A DNA stretch of 64,000 nucleotides, taken from JANXQG01 sp963824275. Lineage in GTDB: Bacteria > Planctomycetota > Planctomycetia > Pirellulales > Thermoguttaceae. The translations under genes and the position numbers were made by a program. Within the stretch, counting starts at the first letter, position 1, and the number at the start of each line of letters is the position of its first letter. The notes under the pieces were generated by a model. That model worked only from the letters and a program-made list of their open reading frames with translations, was not told the DNA's origin and ran no database searches. Shown here in pieces: positions 1-10,826 of the stretch. The stretch spans positions 74,006-138,005 of the forward strand of contig CAWGOT010000009.1 of NCBI GenBank assembly GCA_963824275.1, given 5' to 3'.

Positions 1-1946
1 TACACGGCCGTCGCCGCGATGCTCCCCGTCACCGTGAGGTTATAGGCCCCTTTGTCGCCGGCATTGTATCCCAGATAAAGGCCGTCAGCGACAGTATTGC
101 CTCCGCCCGACTGGTTGAAAACGCCGCTGCCGCCGTTGCCGACGTAGATATTGCTGCCGGAAAAAGTCCCGTTGCTGATACCGGATGTCGAATCGTTGAC
201 CGTCAGGCTTCCGGCGGCCAGGCTGACGTAGCCGGCGCCGGCAACCACCAGGCCGTTGTTGAGGTTGACCGAGCCGCCGGAAATGGCCGCGATTGCGCCT
301 GGCAAACGACCGGATCCTTGATCGCAGCCGATCCGGCAAACGTGCTTCCGGCCGGCACCGTGAGGGTCGTGCCGGCGGTATGCGTCAGGCCCAAGGAATG
401 GTAACTGTGGAAACCGGTCGAGGGGTTGAATCCGGGAGGGACGATCAGCAGCGAATTGGGTCCGATGCTGACTGCGATCGAGCCCGTGTTCTGCAAGTTG
501 CCGGCCGAGAAGTCGACGAACGAGCTGCCGGCAACGCTCAGCGCGCTGCGCTGCCCCCGCCCTCGAAGACGCCCAGGTCTTGTAGGGTGCCGTTGACTTG
601 GAGCGTGCCGCCAGCAAGCTGATATTGACCGCTCGTGCCAACGTAAAGCGAGCCGGCCGCGTTGGCACCGCCGGTCTGCACGAAAGTCCCGGTCCCGCTG
701 CTGGCCACGAACTCGGACGCGGCCGTAAGCGAGCCGCCGCTGACCTCGGATATTGAGTTGTTAGTGGTGAGATTTCCATAGCCCAAATTGACCGCGCCGG
801 TGCCTGAAAGAGTCAGCCCACCGGTGAGGTTAATCGTGCCGCCAAAACTGGCTGAAATGGTCCCTTGGCAAGTGACGGGGTCGCTGATGGTGACCGTGCC
901 TGTGATAGCCTGTCCCGGCAGAATCGCCAATGGGGTGCCCGCGGTGTGGACAACGCCAGGACCGGTTGCGGCGGCAAACAGCGTGCCGGAGGGCACGATG
1001 ACCAATGAGCCGCACAGGCATTTATGGTCAATGAACTGGTGTTGACAAGGACCCCTTGCGTCAAGTCGACGCAGGAACCGGGCACAACGCTGAGGACGCC
1101 AGGGGCGTTGCCTCCGTCCAGAGTGCCGGAGCTAACGAAGTAGCCGTTGCCGGAAACTTGCAGCGTGCCTCCGGCGAGCAAGTATCGTGCATTACTGCTG
1201 ATCGAGAGGTAGTTGGCGTCATTGACGCCGCCCGTTTGCTGGAAGAAGCCCGTAGCGGTTGGACCGTAACCGATGTATTCGTTGGTGGCCGCCAGCAGGC
1301 CATTGCCGCTGAGATTATACGTACCACTGCTACCTGGGTTGTCGCCGAGATAGATATATCCGAAACTGCTAGTCCCGCCGGACTGCGTGAAGTTCCCCGC
1401 GCCGGAACCGCCGACGAACGTGTATTGTGCCGTTAGCAGGCCGCTTCCACTGAGGCTGTACGTGCCGCTGCTGCCAGCGTAGAAACCCAGATAGAGACTG
1501 TAGCTTTCGTTGCTCCCGCCGGACTGCGTAAACGTCCCGATGCCCGAGTCGCCGACGGACTCGGAAGCGTAGGCGTACATAGAAAGTTGGCCGCCTGTCA
1601 TCTGGACAGTACCGCTTCCCGCACTGCCGCCCAAAGAAAGCCCGCCGCACGTTTCGCCAGGCTGAGTGACGGTCGCCGTTCCGCCGTTGACGATCCAAGC
1701 TGTTTCACTGCCGTACGGCACATTGGTAGTATCGCCCCAGTTCGCGGGCGCGGACCAATCGCCCAAAGGGACGGACCAATAAAACGGCTGGGCACGGGCA
1801 GGAAGCGCGACCAGCAGCATGACGGACGCAACGCTCGCGAAGAAAAGGACAGACGGCCGAATTACTATTCGGCGAAGGCCGTTGATGAGGAAGAAGAACG
1901 AGGCACAGGCCTTACGCCACGCCAAGAGAAAGTCGCCGCGCAACAT
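1..1946 (-). CDS. T5SS/PEP-CTERM-associated beta-strand repeat protein, N-terminal part, frameshifted, runs off the left edge
   Basis: Secreted or surface-displayed repeat protein. From ATG 1946 there is a very long N-terminal signal region of about 55 residues with a hydrophobic core and an AxA site (PARAQ), followed by repeats of the type GGTxxxxYLGxxxGSSGTYxLSGxGxLxA typical of the T5SS_PEPC repeat family (beta-helix passenger). The reading frame switches near 1010, 540 and 300; all pieces (1008-1946, 540-1005, 300-496, 1-300) carry the same repeat style, so they are one gene. The last piece in the window still shows the repeat (YVGNGGSGVFNQSGG, YLGYNAGDKGAYNL). A later start at 1997 has no better support. 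Function beyond a beta-helical exoprotein is unknown. Frame breaks are either sequencing errors or decay. Confidence 0.7.
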
Positions 1947-2278
1947 CGTCGAAAGCCCTTTTCGTGCTTGCGACCGCGACGCTGCCTCATAGGACACTTG
2001 TTATGTGACGCCAGCCTGCGCGCCGTTCCCGCAAGCACTTCCCGGGATCGACTACGACGAGTGCTGTCTCACAATCGGGCTTGTCTCCAAGGCCGCAAGC
2101 CAGCTTGCAGGCCGTCAAGCAGAACACCCGCGCCTTCGCGAGTGTCCCCGCCAAGATAAGCATCATGCTAGCCTATTCGAAAATCTCTGTCAAGCAATTT
2201 GCAACATAGAAGACTATTAGCAAATATAATCACATATTCATGCTTTTAATCGAGATAATGATTTTTAGATCAGTGTTA

Positions 2279-2307
2279 TTGACTTCTATGCCGATCATTG
2301 GTAGTAT
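2279..2307 (+). promoter_or_regulatory. Sigma-70-type promoter of the XRE regulator gene
   Basis: TTGACT at 2279-2284 and TAGTAT at 2302-2307 with a 17-base spacer, in an AT-rich stretch (2200-2330) unlike the GC-rich surroundings. A transcription start around 2314 would leave a short leader before the ATG at 2330, which argues against the upstream in-frame start at 2240. Confidence 0.6.
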
Positions 2308-2329
2308 GGCTGGTAAAGGAGATGCGAAC

Positions 2330-2707
2330 ATGTCTGCCGAGGCCCGGAAGGGAATTGACTTTCGAAGCGTGGAACTGGACGGCGTCCGCTATGTCATCGT
2401 GCGGGAAGCGGTCTTCGAGCGGCTCTGCGAAAGGGCGAACGTCGAGACCGTGCCCTGCGAGGATGCCGCAAAAACGCCCGAGGCGGCGACGGACCTCGAC
2501 CGCGTGTCGCTGGCCGAGAAACTCACGCGGCGGCGATTGGCTGCCCGCCTCTCGCAGGCGGAATTGGCCCGTCGTGCGGGGGTGCGGCCGGAGACGCTCA
2601 ACCGCATCGAACGCGGCCACACTACGCCCGACTTCGCCACGATCCGCAAACTGGTCGTGGCCATCGATGCGGCCGAGCAGGAGTTCGCAAAAGAGTCGAT
2701 TTCATAA
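2330..2707 (+). CDS. XRE-family helix-turn-helix regulator, antitoxin-like
   Basis: 125-residue DNA-binding protein. The N-terminal half (about 1-60) resembles antitoxin-type N-termini (DGVRYVIVREAVFERLCERA); residues 62-120 form a canonical XRE HTH (LAARLSQAELARRAGV, then TLNRIERGHTTPDFATIRKL). Start ATG 2330 is chosen because AAAGGAG lies 8 bases upstream and a promoter ends just before it. No toxin gene is visible beside it: the upstream 330 bases hold no convincing gene and the downstream gene is an acyl carrier protein. It may be an orphan antitoxin or a plain regulator. Sure of the HTH, unsure of the role. Confidence 0.8.
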   Translation: MSAEARKGIDFRSVELDGVRYVIVREAVFERLCERANVETVPCEDAAKTPEAATDLDRVSLAEKLTRRRLAARLSQAELARRAGVRPETLNRIERGHTTPDFATIRKLVVAIDAAEQEFAKESIS

Positions 2708-2837
2708 CCAACAAAGGGCTTTGCGCCAGGTCGTGGTGCGGCCGTCCCGACTGCCCAGTAGTTTGGGGCGTGCGAGGGCAGGCGGGACGCCCGCATCACA
2801 AACGTGGCGGAGAGCCCAAGAAAGAAGGACCAAGATC

Positions 2838-3131
2838 ATGCAAATCCAAGTGGAACGATCCGGCAAGACCCTGCCCTCGCGCGAGCGAGTGCTTGAGGAA
2901 GTCAGACAACTCGTGGGGGAACAGGTCGCCCTGCCGGCGAGCGAGATCCGCGAAGAGCAGGAACTGATCGCCGACCTCGGCTACGACAGCCTGGACATCG
3001 TTGAACTGGCGATGGAACTGGAAGAGCATTTTGCCATCACGGTTCCCGATACGCTGAGCGAAGAGGCGCGGACCGTAGGGCAGGTCGCCCACGGCGTGCT
3101 CCAGTTGATGAGTGCGGACCAGCAGCCTTGA
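2838..3131 (+). CDS. Acyl carrier protein
   Basis: 97-residue ACP. Carries the phosphopantetheine attachment motif in GYDSLDIVELAMELEE (Ser in DSL, about residue 53) within a four-helix ACP fold, preceded by an acidic helix. It would be modified by a 4'-phosphopantetheinyl transferase and carry acyl chains in fatty acid, lipid or secondary metabolism. No ketosynthase or acyltransferase lies nearby, so this is a stand-alone ACP, probably accessory rather than the housekeeping AcpP, which usually sits with fab genes. It follows the HTH gene by 130 bases. Start ATG 2838 has a GGAC-type weak ribosome site. Confidence 0.85.
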   Translation: MQIQVERSGKTLPSRERVLEEVRQLVGEQVALPASEIREEQELIADLGYDSLDIVELAMELEEHFAITVPDTLSEEARTVGQVAHGVLQLMSADQQP

Positions 3132-3157
3132 GGCCGGCTGGACCGCACTATTTCAAG

Positions 3158-3229
3158 AGTGGGCGAAGGGATTCGAACCCTCGACAGGTGCCTTGGGAAG
3201 GCACTACTCTACCACTGAGTTACGCCCAC
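3158..3229 (-). tRNA. tRNA-Gly(CCC)
   Basis: 72-base cloverleaf on the minus strand. The acceptor arms GTGGGCG and CGCCCAC pair fully, with discriminator T. Anticodon stem GTGCC/GGCAC encloses loop TTCCCAA, so the anticodon is CCC. The T loop is TTCGAAT. CCA is not encoded. Confidence 0.95.
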
Positions 3230-3263
3230 TTAGGACCGGCGCATCAACAACAGTCACATGGTT

Positions 3264-3308
3264 GGCTTTCGCTCCGCGAAAGCCGCATCTTTCGCGGAGC
3301 GAAAGGCG
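3264..3308. repeat. Imperfect palindrome, family A (CTTTCGC type)
   Basis: Inverted arms at 3266-3282 and 3289-3305 (CTTTCGCTCCGCGAAAG, and the same in reverse), each arm itself a palindrome. It lies between tRNA-Gly and rubrerythrin, so it may act as a terminator for one of them, but there is no T tract. Confidence 0.6.
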
Positions 3309-3406
3309 ACAATTATTTCCACACCGATCCGAAGGACTTCAAACCAACACGCGTCAATTATAGCAGATTTTTATGCGGACAACAAGTAGGGCGACAGGAT
3401 GGAAAC

Positions 3407-3985
3407 CTATCCTACCAGTTCTCGGCCAGGAGCTCGAAATAGGCCTGGGGATGGGCGCAGGCCGGGCAGGCGGCCGGGGGCGTCAGGGCCCTCGTGGACG
3501 TAGCCGCAGTTGAGGCACCGCCACTTCACGCTCTCGCCCCGCTTGAAGACGCGGCCATTTTTGAGGTTCTCCAGCAGGCCGAGGTAACGCCGCTCGTGCT
3601 GCCGCTCGGCCACGGAAATCCGCTCGAAGGCGACGGCGATCGACTGGAAACCTTCCTCCCGAGCGACGGCGGCGAAGCCGGGGTACAAGACCGACCACTC
3701 TTCATGCTCGCCGCCGGCCGCCGCCAGGAGGTTCTCGGCCGTCGTGCCGACGATGCCCGCCGGGAAGGCGCACTCGATCTTGACCTCGCCGCCCTGCAGG
3801 AACTTGAAGAACCGCTTGGCGTGTTCCTTCTCCTGGTTGGCTGTCTCCTCGAAGATCGAGGCGATCTGGATGTAGCCGTCGTTGCGGGCCTGGCTGGAGA
3901 AGAAGGTATAGCGATTGCGGGCCTGCGATTCGCCGGCAAAGGCCATCAACACGTTGCGTTCCGATCGGGAGCCTTTGAGTTCCAT
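3407..3985 (-). CDS. Rubrerythrin
   Basis: Peroxide-scavenging diiron protein of the cytoplasm. The N-terminal ferritin-like four-helix bundle shows the diiron ligands (AFAGESQARNRY, FEETANQEKEHAKRF, AVAFERISVAERQHERRY). The C-terminal rubredoxin-like domain begins WRCLNCGYVHEG. The second Cys pair (CPACAHPQAYFELLAENW) is out of frame: removing one base from the five-base run at 3476-3480 restores it and gives a stop at 3412 instead of 3407. Start ATG 3985 is preferred over GTG 3994 because GGAGG sits 8 bases before it. The single homopolymer slip is most likely a sequencing error. Confidence 0.9.
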   Translation of the reverse strand: MELKGSRSERNVLMAFAGESQARNRYTFFSSQARNDGYIQIASIFEETANQEKEHAKRFFKFLQGGEVKIECAFPAGIVGTTAENLLAAAGGEHEEWSVLYPGFAAVAREEGFQSIAVAFERISVAERQHERRYLGLLENLKNGRVFKRGESVKWRCLNCGYVHEGPDAPGRLPGLRPSPGLFRAPGRELVG

Positions 3986-4040
3986 AGCAGTCACCTCCGA
4001 AGGTTGGGATAATGGGGCATGGGTCAGGTCAGTGGGCCTT

Positions 4041-4105
4041 CTGTAGGGAAGGGCCTCCGTGCCGTTCCGATCCGGGCGCCAGCGGCACGGAGGCCGTTCC
4101 CTGCA
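4041..4105. repeat. Inverted repeat, family B (GGCACGGAGGCCGTTCC type)
   Basis: Arms at 4041-4068 (starting CTGTAGGGAAGG) and 4083-4105 (ending CCGTTCCCTGCAG) are near complements. A related copy is at 29735-29847. It lies in the 280-base gap between divergent rubrerythrin and HEAT-repeat genes. Confidence 0.6.
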
Positions 4106-4267
4106 GAACCGGACGGGCGGCAGATTCGGTCGGGTCCGCCCGCTGAAGTTCAGTTCCCGACATTATAGAGTTTGATAATCGATGTCACAACCGCCGTGGT
4201 GTGGTAAAGTCGGCTGGAACATGAGAAGATAGGTTTAGAGGTATCCACGCAGGTCTGGAGGACGATC

Positions 4268-7200
4268 ATGAGAATGCTCTGCTTGTTCTTAGTTTTGCCC
4301 TGGCGGGCGTTTGCCTTGGTGCCGAGCAGGAACCTGCGTCAACCTCCCGTCCCCAGAAGCTGGAACCGGCTTACGAAGGAAAACCTCTCGGCTACTGGAT
4401 CGCTTTGAGCCGGAATAAGAATGGGAAGGCCCGGCGGTCCGCCATCGTGGCTCTGGGAAAGATAGGCCCCGACGCCATGCCGGCGATTCCGGCCCTCGCG
4501 GATTTGGTCGACGCAGGTGCAGATGATGATGATCGACGGGCTGCCCTTGAGGCCCTCTGGCAAATTGATCCGGCGGCAATCATAGACATCACAGGATTCG
4601 TAGGATTTCCGTTGAATTATAAGGACCCGATCCATGAGGCTGTCGTCGAGTTGCTGCGGAAGACTGATCCCAAGGCCAAAGCGGTTATCGCTGTCGTCGC
4701 GAAATCGCTCAAAGATAAAGAACCGCGGGTTCGGGCCAGCGCTGCCTTGGCCCTGGGCCAGATCGGCCCCAAGGCGGAAATCGCGGTTACCGCGCTCACC
4801 GAAGCGCTCAACGACAAGGATTCGGCGGTCCGGTCCAATGCAGCTTCGGCGCTAGGACAAATTGGTCCCGCCGCCAAGGCGGCTATGCCCGCCCTCGCGG
4901 CGCTAGTTAGGAAAGAAATTGACGGGCGCATGGGTGACATATTTACTCCAGGGGGAGCAGCCGCGGTGGCCCTTGGGCAAATTGGCCCTGCCTCGATTCC
5001 CACGCTCACGAAAATGGTCAACGACAAAGTGTTCGCGGATTACGGCATCGCGGGCCTTTACGCGGCCGGTCCGGCGGCGGTCCCAATCCTTACGAAATTG
5101 CTCAAGGACAAGGACTCCCATGTCCGGAAAGCGGCAATTGAAGGTGCGAGTGGTTTCATGGGAGGAAATGTCTGCGCGGCCGTGTTCTCCGCGATCACGG
5201 AATTGCTGAAAGACGATGATCGGGACGTTCGATTGGCCGCTATATGGGCATGTTCGACAATCGGTCCGGAGGCCAAAGCCGCCGTTCCTGCTCTCATTGA
5301 ATTGTCGAAGGAGAAGAACGCAATGTGTCGCGAGTCGGTGGCCGATGCCCTGGGGAACATAGGCGCGGAGGCCACCAGCGCCGTCCCGTCGCTGACGGGC
5401 CTGCTCAAGGATAAAGATCGTCAAGTTCGCCAGACCGCCGCTCGGGCCCTGGGGAAGATCGGACCCGAGGCCAAGAACGCGGTCCCAGCACTGACAGAAT
5501 TGCTCAAGGAAAAGGAAGATTGGCCTGTTTCAGACGCGGCCGAAGCAATCGCAGCCCTGGGGAAGATAGGCCCCGATGCCAAGAACGCCGCGGACGCAAT
5601 CACGGAGTTGTTGACAGACAAGGACGAATCGATTCGGAAGGCCGCGGCTGAGACCTTGGCGAAGATCGGTCCCGGGGCCCTTCCGGCTCTCAAGAAACGG
5701 CTCAAGGACAAGGACTCCCAGACTAGAATGGCTGCCATCGAGACCCTGGGGAAGCTCGGTCCGGCAGCCGTTTCAGCTCTCCGAGCAGTGCTCAAGGACG
5801 GGGATTCGGGCGATCAGGAAGCCGCCGTCGAGGCCTTGGGCAACATCGGGCCTGAGGCCAAAGTCGCCATCGCGGACATCACCGATTGGCTCAAGGGGAA
5901 GGCGTGGCCCGCACCAGCGACTGTCAGCCATTCTCTGCAGAAAATCGGTCCGGCAGCCGTACCGGCGCTCGCAGCAATGCTCAAAACCGACGACTATCAA
6001 ATTCCGCGGCTCGTCACGGAGGCATTGGGAAACATTGGTCCCGGCGCAAAAGCGGCTATCCCGGCCCTGACGGGCCTCCTCCGTCAAGCGGGCCAGTTTT
6101 CACGGTCTGCCGCCCTGGCCTTGGGGAGGATCGGTCCGGCCGCAGTCCCCGTACTGACGGAGTCGCTCAGGGATACCGACGGCTGGGTCCGGACCTGTGC
6201 GGCCGAGGGCCTGGGGGAGATCGGTATCGAGGCCAAGGCGGCCATCCCGGCCCTGACGGCGTTGCTGAAGGATGCAGATGGCGAGGTTTCGCGTGCCGCC
6301 GCCGGGGCGCTGGGTGAAATCGGTCCTGACGCTGCGGTCGCAGTGGTCCCCCTCACGGCGTTGCTCAAGGACGAATACATGTGGGCTCAGCACGACGCCG
6401 CCGTAGCCCTCGGGCAAATCGGTTCCGAGGCTAAAAGTGCTAGTCCGGCCCTCGCCAAGTTGCTCCAGGACGAGGATGGGCAGATCCGCGAGGCCGCCGC
6501 CGAGTCCCTGACGAAGATGGGTCCGGCTGCCGTGCCAGCCTTGATGGAATTACTCAGAGGCAAGGCGGCTTGGCCGAGTGCTTGGTGGATCCTTCGCGAG
6601 ATCGGTCCAGGGGCCAAGACCGCCATTCCGACGCTCGCCATTATGCTCAACGACAGCGATGAAGACGTTCGGCACGCCGCTGCTTTGACGCTATCGAGCG
6701 TTGATCGTAAGACCCTCGAGAAGGCTGGCCCGGCCGCCGTCCGGGCCTTCACTGAATTGCTCAAGGACGACGACGCTGGAATTGTTGCCATTGCTGCCGG
6801 GGAGCTCCAGAAGTTGGGGCCCGACGCCAAGACGGCCATCCCGGCACTTACGGAGTTGCTTGCCGACCAGAGGTCGATAGTCCGGCAGGCTGCTGCCGAG
6901 ACTTTGGTACAAATGGGAACCGGGGCGACGGCCGCGATTCCAGCCCTCGAGGAATTGCTCAAGGACAACGATTACAACGTCCGGCAGGCTGCTGCCGAGA
7001 CGTTGGGACAAATGGGAACCGATGCGAAGGCAGCCGTTCCAACCCTGACGAAGTTGCTCAAGAATTCGGACAGGCTTGATGAGGAGGCCCTCGAGAAGGC
7101 ATTGGTGAGGATCGGTTCGGCGGCCGTCCCGGCGCTCACGGCATTGCTGGACGACTCGGATTCGGGTGCGCGGCAGAGAGCCGCCGAAGCCCTGGGAGAG

Positions 7201-7515
7201 ATCGGTCCTGACGCCGCGGCCGCCACGGCGCCGCTGGCGGAGTTGCTTAGGGACAAGAATGAACCCCTTCGCCAGAGCGCTGCTTCGGCCCTCAAGCAAA
7301 TCGGCCCCGCCGCTCGGCCCGCCGTTCCCGTCCTTATGGACCTGCTCAAGGACGAAGTTGAGCAGACTCGGTTGTATGCCGCCGAGGTCCTGGGAAGAAT
7401 TGGCCCCGACGCCAAGAGCGCAATCCCGGCCCTCGCGGAATTGCTCAACGACAAGGATCAGAAGGTCAGGAAGGTGGCCGCTGTGTCGTTGTGGAAGATC
7501 AAGCAGGAGAAGTAG
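4268..7515 (+). CDS. Secreted HEAT-repeat protein (about 1080 aa)
   Basis: Almost the whole protein is HEAT/PBS-lyase-like alpha-helical repeats with a period near 37-39 residues (pattern AAEALGxIGPxAxxAVPALTELLKDxD), roughly 25 units. Such solenoids bind proteins; no catalytic motif is visible. The true start is ATG 4268 with GGAGGA six bases upstream, encoding MRMLCLFLV and, after restoring one T in the run at 4293-4296, FALAGVCLGAEQEPA: a signal peptide, followed by YEGKPLGYW, a motif commonly seen at the start of planctomycete HEAT proteins. Without that correction the frame opens only at 4405. The next gene begins at or just after the stop, so the two are probably co-transcribed. Confidence 0.85.
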
Positions 7516-9934
7516 GACTTGACAACCACGCCCTCGAAAGCCGCATCCCCCGCGCCCGTCCCCGCCGCGCCCCGCCGCCGATGGCCCGCGGGGCAAGCTG
7601 GTGCGTCGCGCTGGCGGCCCTCACGCTGATCGCCGTCTCGCTGGGGAGCTATCTCTATCATCGGCGGCAGTTGGACTCGATCGCGGCCAGGCATTTGCGG
7701 CTGGTGGTCACCGGACCGGGAGAGTTGCAAATCGGGATGCCCAACACCTTCAACCTCCTGGCCACCACGGTCACCGGCGCGCCGTGCCCGGCCCAGGTGG
7801 AATGGTCGCTCTCGACGCCCGAGGGCAAGCGGCCGCTCGATCGCAAGGAATCGACCGACGACCAGGGCCGCCTGACAATGATCGTGCCGGCCGACCTGGA
7901 CCTTCCCGCACGCTCGCATGGGCCGATGGAACTTACCGTCACCGCCGGCAGCGGCGCAAACCCTGCCGGCGTCAGTGTGCCGCTGCCCATCCGGCCGGCA
8001 CGCTATAGCACGCGGCTCTGGCTCGATCGCCACAGCTATCGGGCAGGCGACACGGTCTACTATCGCTCGCTGACCCTCTCGCGCTATAGTCTCGTTGAAT
8101 GCCGCACGCTGCCGCTGGAGTTCGAAATCCTCGACTCGAAGTCGGTCCCGCTGCCGAACTCGCGAATCGACGGTCTGACCGATCACGGCGTCGGCAACGG
8201 CTCGTTCCGGCTGAGCGACGCGCTGCCCTCGGGCATGTATACGCTCGTGGCGCGGGGCCTCGACGACGCCTTCCCCGAAGAGCGTCTGGCATTTGAAGTG
8301 ACCGGCAGGGCGGCTCAGGTTCAAGCCGCGTCCAGCGCCAAGGAGAGCCCTGCGGCGAGCGGGCCCCTGCGCGTCGATTTCTTTCCCGAGGGCGGACACC
8401 TGGCGGCCGGGATCGAAAACCGCGTCTACTTTTCCGCCCGCGATGCCCAGGGCCTGCCGCTGGAGATCCGCGGGACTATCGTCAGCAGCAAGAGCGCGAG
8501 CGCGGTGCGGGTGGAAACGGCCGGCGGCGGCCGGGGAGTTTTCAGCATCACGCCCGACGCGGCGGAGACCTACCGCCTGACCGTCACCAGCCCTGCGGGC
8601 ATCGGCCAGTCGCCGGTCTTGCCCCCGGCATCCGCGGACGAGAAGGTCGCGATTTCGACCGGGCAGGGCGTCTTCGCCCCCGGCGCCCCGCTGGAGTTTC
8701 TCGTCCGCGCGGCAAAGGACAATCTCCCGCTGGTCGTCACGGCCCGGCTGCGCGGCATGCTCGTGGGGCAGCAGTTGCTGGTCACTTCGTCCGATCGTAA
8801 AGCCAAGGCCTACACGGTGTCAATGCCCTTGGACGACCAGGTCGCGGGCGTGATCCGCCTCACCGTCTGCGACTTCACGAAGAATCCGGCGACAGTGCTC
8901 GCCGAGCGGTTGATCTATCGCCGGCCGCGGTCGCTCGTCGTCCGCGCGGTCGAGGGCAAGAAGTCCGGCGGCGAGATTACGCTTTCGATCCAGAACGAGC
9001 AAGGGCGGCCGGTCGCCGCGGCCTTGGGAATAAGCGTGATTGATGCGGGAAAAGACAAGACACCGCGGCCGGTCCCAGGCGGGCACGATCTGTTCCATGC
9101 GTTCTTCTCCGACGGCGAACTGCAAGACCCGAATCTGCTGGAGGGTGTCGATTTGAATCTTGCCGATGGGAATGCTGTGGCGGACGACACACCGCCCGTA
9201 AGCCTTCCCGTGCCTGCCACTTTCGTCGATCTGGCGCTGGGCTGTCAGGGCGAGGCCGGGCGAGCCAAAGTGGAACAAGAACCGTCGCGGCTCGTGCTCT
9301 TCGATAACCTGGGCGAATTGCAGGCCCAATACGAAGCAACGCTGAGCGACTATCGAGCCCAGCGGACGCAGGTCGTCAACGCCCTGATCATGCTCAGTTT
9401 TTTTGGAGGGCTGGCACTGGCGTTATTCGTGACGATGTTGGCCCTGTTGCGAATCGTGTGGGGCAGCCGGCTCTGGCTGCCGACGGTTGTGGCAACGGTC
9501 TGCTGCGTAGTCGTCACGGCCGTGTCGAATGATCCGAGCCGGATGAAACCGGTTGAAGCCACGGCCGTTGGGTTTGCGCCAGCATGCCGCCGCCCGAGCC
9601 CAAAGACAAGAGCCATTCCGAACCGGCCGCGGCGACAGCGTCTGACGTCCGGCTGCGGAACCTGGCCGAGAAGGTCAGCAAACTGGAGGGCGATGCCCCC
9701 GAATTGAAGGCCGATCGATTTGCCCTGCGGCAATATAGCCAGCCTGACGGCGTTGCCGCTGCGGGCGGCCGGGACCCCGGGAAGCCGTTGGCCTGGTATC
9801 CGCTGTTGATGGCCGGTCCCGATGGCCGCGTGACGATTCCCGCCGTAACACCGGCTGCCGGCCAGACGCCTTGGCTAGTCATCGATGCCCACAGCGCTGG
9901 CCGGATCGAATCATGCGAATTGCGGGTGAAGTAG
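7491..9934 (+). CDS. Macroglobulin (MG2)-like membrane-anchored protein, frameshifted
   Basis: Large exported protein with an N-terminal membrane anchor (SWCVALAALTLIAVSLGSYL) and immunoglobulin-like MG domains resembling the N-terminal part of alpha-2-macroglobulins (WLDRHSYRAGDTVYYRSLTL; FFPEGGHLAAGIENRVYF). There is no thioester motif. A second membrane segment near residue 630 (IMLSFFGGLALALFV) and another after it suggest both ends are membrane-bound. The frame changes near 9580; the C-terminal 115 residues continue at about 9584-9934 and end in ELRVK. The N-terminus is uncertain: ATG 7491 overlaps the HEAT gene, ATG 7581 is conservative, and TTG 7518 would need a frame switch. Its place directly after the HEAT gene suggests one operon. 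Function unknown. Confidence 0.7.
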
Positions 9935-9996
9935 GTTGGGAGAGATCCCGAATGGGTCCACGGATTTCTCGCCGCTGCGGTAAATGCCAATGAACG

Positions 9997-10425
9997 CTAC
10001 TTGATCGAATCCACCGTCAGTGTTCCGCTGCGATTCCGCGGGCCGCCCACTTCCTTATAGGGGCATTTCGCCACGCCGCCCTCCCCAAACTTCCCGGAGA
10101 ACGTGAACGAACCGTTGCCGCCGCCACCGGTGGATTTGCCGTCCCCGCTGATTTCGGTCTTCAGGTCGGTTTTGACCTGTCCCACGTAGGTCATGTGTTG
10201 GTTGCCGCTGTGGGCCGCTACATATTGCGCGTCGTAGACACCGGGGGTTTTGGTGGGCGTTAGTTCGCCGGACCAAGTGTCCGTGGAGCCGCCGAAGGTG
10301 TAGGTGCCTTTGACGGTGAGTTTCGCGGGCTTGGAGGTGGCGTCTTCGGCGAACGCGAGATCGCCGAGGAGCAGCGCGGCGCCGAGGAGTGCGTAGACAC
10401 AACGCGCGAAAATTTTTGGATTCAT
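9997..10425 (-). CDS. Small secreted protein of unknown function
   Basis: 142 residues with a clear signal peptide (CVYALLGAALLLGDLAFAED, cleavage after AFA). The mature part is Gly/Thr-rich and predicted beta: TYTFGGSTDTWSGELTPTKTPGVYDAQY, then a GDGKSTGGGGNGSFTFSGKFGEGG stretch. It reads like a lipocalin-type or beta-sandwich exported protein, but I recognise no family. It is alone between the macroglobulin-like gene (convergent) and the tRNA operon. Confidence 0.65.
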   Translation of the reverse strand: MNPKIFARCVYALLGAALLLGDLAFAEDATSKPAKLTVKGTYTFGGSTDTWSGELTPTKTPGVYDAQYVAAHSGNQHMTYVGQVKTDLKTEISGDGKSTGGGGNGSFTFSGKFGEGGVAKCPYKEVGGPRNRSGTLTVDSIK

Positions 10426-10606
10426 CTGGTACCTCGCAAACTTGGTAAGCGTTCACGGGATCCTGGCCCTAGTTTTGGCCACCGGGATCCGACGGCGGTG
10501 GCACGGCAATTCTCATTTTCCTCAAAAGCTCGCCCTTGTCAAGTTGAAATAGACTGGCATATCACTTGCATAGCCCCGATACTTGGTCCTTCCTTCAGGC
10601 TATAAG

Positions 10607-10642
10607 AAAAGCCTTACGCAACTCATTGCTGCGTAAGGCTTT
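10607..10642 (-). terminator. Rho-independent terminator of the tRNA-Val/tRNA-His operon
   Basis: On the minus strand a 13-bp perfect stem (AAAGCCTTACGCA pairing with its complement, arms 10630-10642 and 10608-10620) with a nine-base loop is followed by TTTTC. It lies just 6 bases beyond the 3' end of tRNA-His. Confidence 0.8.
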
Positions 10643-10647
10643 ACAGG

Positions 10648-10722
10648 GGTGGGTGACCGGACTTGAACCGGCGACACCCAGATCCACAATCTGGTACTCT
10701 AACCAACTGAGCTACACCCACC
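10648..10722 (-). tRNA. tRNA-His(GTG)
   Basis: Acceptor GTGGGTG pairs with CACCCAC; the diagnostic extra G(-1) at 10722 faces discriminator C73 at 10648. Anticodon stem CCAGA/TCTGG with loop TTGTGGA. T arm CCGGTTCAAGTCCGG. CCA not encoded. Confidence 0.96.
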
Positions 10723-10826
10723 AAACCACTTCATACCGAGGACTTACGGCCCTGTCGCCATTGTCGATCCGGGCAGTTTGTCCCCACCAAGCCGCTGGCG
10801 CCGAATGCTGCCACGTCTTGATGGAG

